A stretch of 64,000 bases of DNA, taken from the NCBI RefSeq assembly GCF_029873635.1, contig NC_080418.1, forward strand, positions 10,554,062 through 10,618,061. The letters run 5' to 3'. The notes under the pieces are model-generated. The model had not been told where the DNA came from, searched no databases, and saw only the letters and a program-made list of their open reading frames with translations. The position numbers were made by a program, and so were the translations under genes. This document shows, in pieces, positions 61,031 through 64,000 of the stretch. Positions within the stretch are counted from its first letter, which is position 1, and every line of letters starts with the position of its first letter. This DNA comes from Malania oleifera (taxonomy: Eukaryota; Streptophyta; Magnoliopsida; Santalales; Ximeniaceae).

Positions 61031-62880
61031 GGGTTTGGTAATTGGTTAAAATTTTCGGGAAGGATGTGTAACTGAAGAGGATTTGAAGTTTGATTGTGCA
61101 AATGGAAGGAGCAATCGATTTTTTTTTGTTGTTGTTGGCCTTTGGATATTTGTTGAAGCTGATTTCTCGGGGAGTTCTTATAATCTTAGGTGTCGTGCCT
61201 GTTGTTTTTTGTGCTGAGCAGTGATCATGGGTGGAGTATATGTGAATGCGATAAATAATTGGTAGAACTAAAACACATGATCAATGCAGTTAAATTGTGA
61301 TTTTAGGCATACTTGTGGAAGCCATTTGATGCACAACCTTGGTCCAAGATCCCATTGTTGCTAAATCAAAAAAGCACCAATTAGGACTTCCTCTCATCTG
61401 CTATGATGGCCTATCAATGGGCTGGTCTCTTCTCCTTTTGGAAATATGTATAAGAGAAGAAAGGAACCTACTCTTTTTAGAGCCAGAGGTATATGCTATC
61501 TACAGTCCAACCCATCATAGACGCCAGTTAGGGTAAATTCTACATTCATCGAATCATATCCATATCTAGAGTGATCCCACTGTACTGAAGTGAGCTAGGT
61601 CTCAATTGACTGTTATGGTCACAACGAGCACATTGGCATTCTATGTCAAGTCATCATTCATGAATTTTTTTCTTTGGTAAAACTAAGCAAATGCTAGAAT
61701 TCTTTATTGTGTGTCTTGTCTCGCCCTTTTGCAAACACAATGTGCCCTGGCACCCTGGGTTTGAGAAGGGGGGGGGGGGGGTTGCACCTTTTAGAAGCAA
61801 GAGAAATAGTACTATGAAAATGATGGCTAGATATAATGCTTATGTGGTCTTTCTAGATTTTTTCTCATTTGATCCATGAGGTTTATGTCTTATATATATA
61901 TATATATAAATATAATTTTATTCCGTCAAAGCCCCCAATTTCTAGGGCTCATTTAGCTTTCTTTTTGCAATTGTTGCCATCTCAGGGGAATTAGACGTTA
62001 GCATTTATTTATTTGGTCAAGGTAATGGTTTTATTGGTCCTGAAAAATATTTCTAGCTACACTGGCATTTGCTCATAGTATTTAGAATTTGTTAATATTT
62101 TTTACCTGGCATATAAGCATATATTATAGTGCAGTATAATTAATGTATGTTCTTTTTTTTTTTGCTTTTGTTTTTGTTTTTTTTTATTCAACATAAAAAG
62201 GCCAATTCTGTGTTATATGTTGAATGCCTATTTGCTAGTGCACCACCATTATTTGGGTCTAGTTCTTAGGTTTCATTCATGCAATAAGTTGTAGATGATG
62301 ATGAGGACAACGTGATTCAGTGGCAGCATCAAGGAATTACAGCCAAGGAAAATATTTGAGGGAAATAGAGGATTGGAGAGGTGAAGAAGAAGAAGAAAAT
62401 GGAAGAAGGAAGAGGAGGATGGAGATACAATAGCGATAAATCACACATTATTTTTCAAGTCAAATTCACCAAAAAACTAACTCCAAATGGCTTCCACACC
62501 CTATTTATGAGGAATCCTAAAAGACAAGAATTACACATATACCCCAAAATATATGTGAAAATTACAAACCAACAACACATATATCACAAACGGACCCAAA
62601 TACACATAATTCTACTAGGCTACTACAAATAAACTAAATGCTTTTTGGTTTTAGTACCCAACAATTCCATAACCCTATTATTTAAAATTGTCTCCTAATT
62701 TGGTTAAAATGATCCACCCAAATACTTGCTTCCCTTCTCACATCACAATGCTAACAAATATCTTGAAGGTTGAACTAAAACAAGAAGTTCTTCTCCTACG
62801 TTATCTTCTCTCTCTTGTTAATGAAATTCCTTTTCTATGAAGAAAAAAATCTGGCCGTAGGGTAGATTAGCTCTATTTTA
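61031..62880. other. Unassigned; possible intron or intergenic DNA
   Basis: No protein family recognised. Contains a run of 14 G at 61768-61781, (AT)n near 61893-61908 and T-rich tracts near 62152. 62380-62580, on minus, has a TATA-like CATAAATAGGG and a CT-rich leader, suggesting an LTR fragment, not resolved. Confidence 0.4.
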
Positions 62881-63199
62881 GGACATTTATCTTTTTTGTC
62901 TTGTCTTTCTAGTACTTTTCTTTTTATGTTTTTGATTTTTATTTATGATACCTATTGCAGTGACAAATAGGTATAAAAAAAAGTCCAAGGCTTTATTTTG
63001 ATAAGAAGATTTATGACTCATGTCCACTAAGGTATCAAAAAATTGTGCACTAATAATATGAAAATCGTTTATGTAGTCATGATACTCAATTATGCAACAA
63101 TTTGCATGCACATTTTTGATATTTGATTGTTTATTCTCAAGAAGTGAAATCTCTTGAACATCTTGGGTGGGCCTAGGACTACCTCGTGATGAATTTGAT

Positions 63200-63660
63200 C
63201 CAAAGCCATGTGATTTGCCTAAGAGTAGTGGGATGCTTTCGAGTTTGCAAAATAATATACCTTTTGATTTCATCCCTTAATCCTTTTTTGAACATAATCA
63301 CCACTCTAAGTTTCTCCCTAAGAGCACAACGATAAATGAGGTCTCTAAATTTCAGGTGATAGTCAGCGACACTAGAAGAAAGTTTCCTAAGACTATAGTT
63401 AGTCCACCAATTTCTCCTTGTAGCAATGTGGGGGCATACTTTCTCTTAAAATATATCTCATTTCAGACTGTGTGTACCACGCGGTTCTCTATGATAGTAT
63501 TTTTCCCTTTCAACCTTTTGCCAGTATTGCTTTGCTAAGTTGAAGAGTTTTGATTTAGCTAAGTACATACTTTGTTGTCACACAATCCATAAATTAAAAT
63601 AATTCTCCATGTCATCCAACCAATCTAAGGACAAAAAGTATTACTTGAACAACCATCAAA
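63200..63660 (-). pseudogene. Decayed Ty3/gypsy gag (Retrotrans_gag)
   Basis: Minus-strand text, in two frames with many stops, follows gypsy gag: D-W-L-D-D-M-E-N-Y-F at about 63628-63600, a L-A-K-Q-Y-W block near 63530, M-P-P-x-x-Y near 63435, then D-Y-H-L-K-F-R-D-L-I near 63360-63330 and K-K-G-L-R-D-E-I near 63290-63265. No LTR, PBS or pol seen nearby. Confidence 0.7.
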
Positions 63661-64000
63661 ATGACAATGACATATAGATTTTATCAATTTTTGAGAATTG
63701 CCAACTTGGCGGACTAGACATGTGGCATTGACTCATCATTTTTTTAAAATAACAACAAAACCAAGCCTTAAGTTCTACTAGGTGGGGTCAGTTACATTTT
63801 GTTTTAAAAATGAGTGAGAAAATTTGGACCAATGCAAATTCAAACAAGTACCAATTAGATAAGTATTATAAAAACAGTTTCGATGAAATACAAGTAATGT
63901 AAGCTAATGCAGCATTACAAAAAGGTCCTTGTTCTGAGTTCTGAAAGATTCTTCAAACATTTCAGTTTTCACTTCCATTTCTTGTAGATGCTCCAAGAAA
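63661..64000. other. Intergenic, nothing recognised
   Basis: AT-rich end of the window with no ORF or repeat of note. Confidence 0.6.

Overview
The window is nuclear DNA of a flowering plant, most likely a eudicot. It is AT-rich, intron-scale spacing is wide, and almost everything recognisable is retrotransposon. No bacterial, organellar or free viral gene organisation is present. Only one intact host gene can be supported in 64 kb: an intronless RING-type E3 ubiquitin ligase of the RDUF1/RDUF2 family at 47005-48141 (+). A second possible gene start (promoter plus 5' leader, coding part not found) lies near 60.4-61.0 kb.

Layout. 1-437 is a decayed minus-strand protease/early-RT fragment of an endogenous caulimovirid. 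1846-8750 is a three-level nest of solo LTRs (A contains D, D contains C), each closed by a target-site duplication (TSD). 11-20 kb holds a damaged Ty1/copia element (12171-17240), a tRNA-like SINE fragment and an RTE-type LINE tail. 20.2-27.2 kb holds a TGTAGACACCCC-type LTR and a minus-strand Ty3/gypsy gag that is split by an inverted pair of TRIM elements, one of which is itself split by a further solo LTR (J). 28.3-29.5 kb has a degenerate TRIM and a 324-bp fold-back MITE with an exact 9-bp TSD. 29.9-39.6 kb is a second large nest: LTR L in G, and LTR N in M in P. 40152-42737 is solo LTR B, same family as A. 50936-51200 is a small TRIM. 52046-57122 is a complete but dead Tork/Tnt1-like copia with 364-bp LTRs and exact TSD. 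63.2-63.66 kb is a decayed gypsy gag.

How the parts relate. Seven of the long LTRs (A, B, C, J, L, M, N) belong to one superfamily: TGTAAC-type end, a shared stem-loop motif (TGAGA-4nt-TCTCA) in the downstream half, a shared GC-rich box, and, in six of them, a different copy-specific minisatellite at the equivalent place. Four of them (C, J, M, N) and the unrelated copia-type LTR D carry arrays of GTCGAC palindromes just upstream of the TATA box. These LTR-internal structures, rather than genes, are the most interesting content of the window. Family names given for the LTRs rest on recognition by eye, not on a database search.
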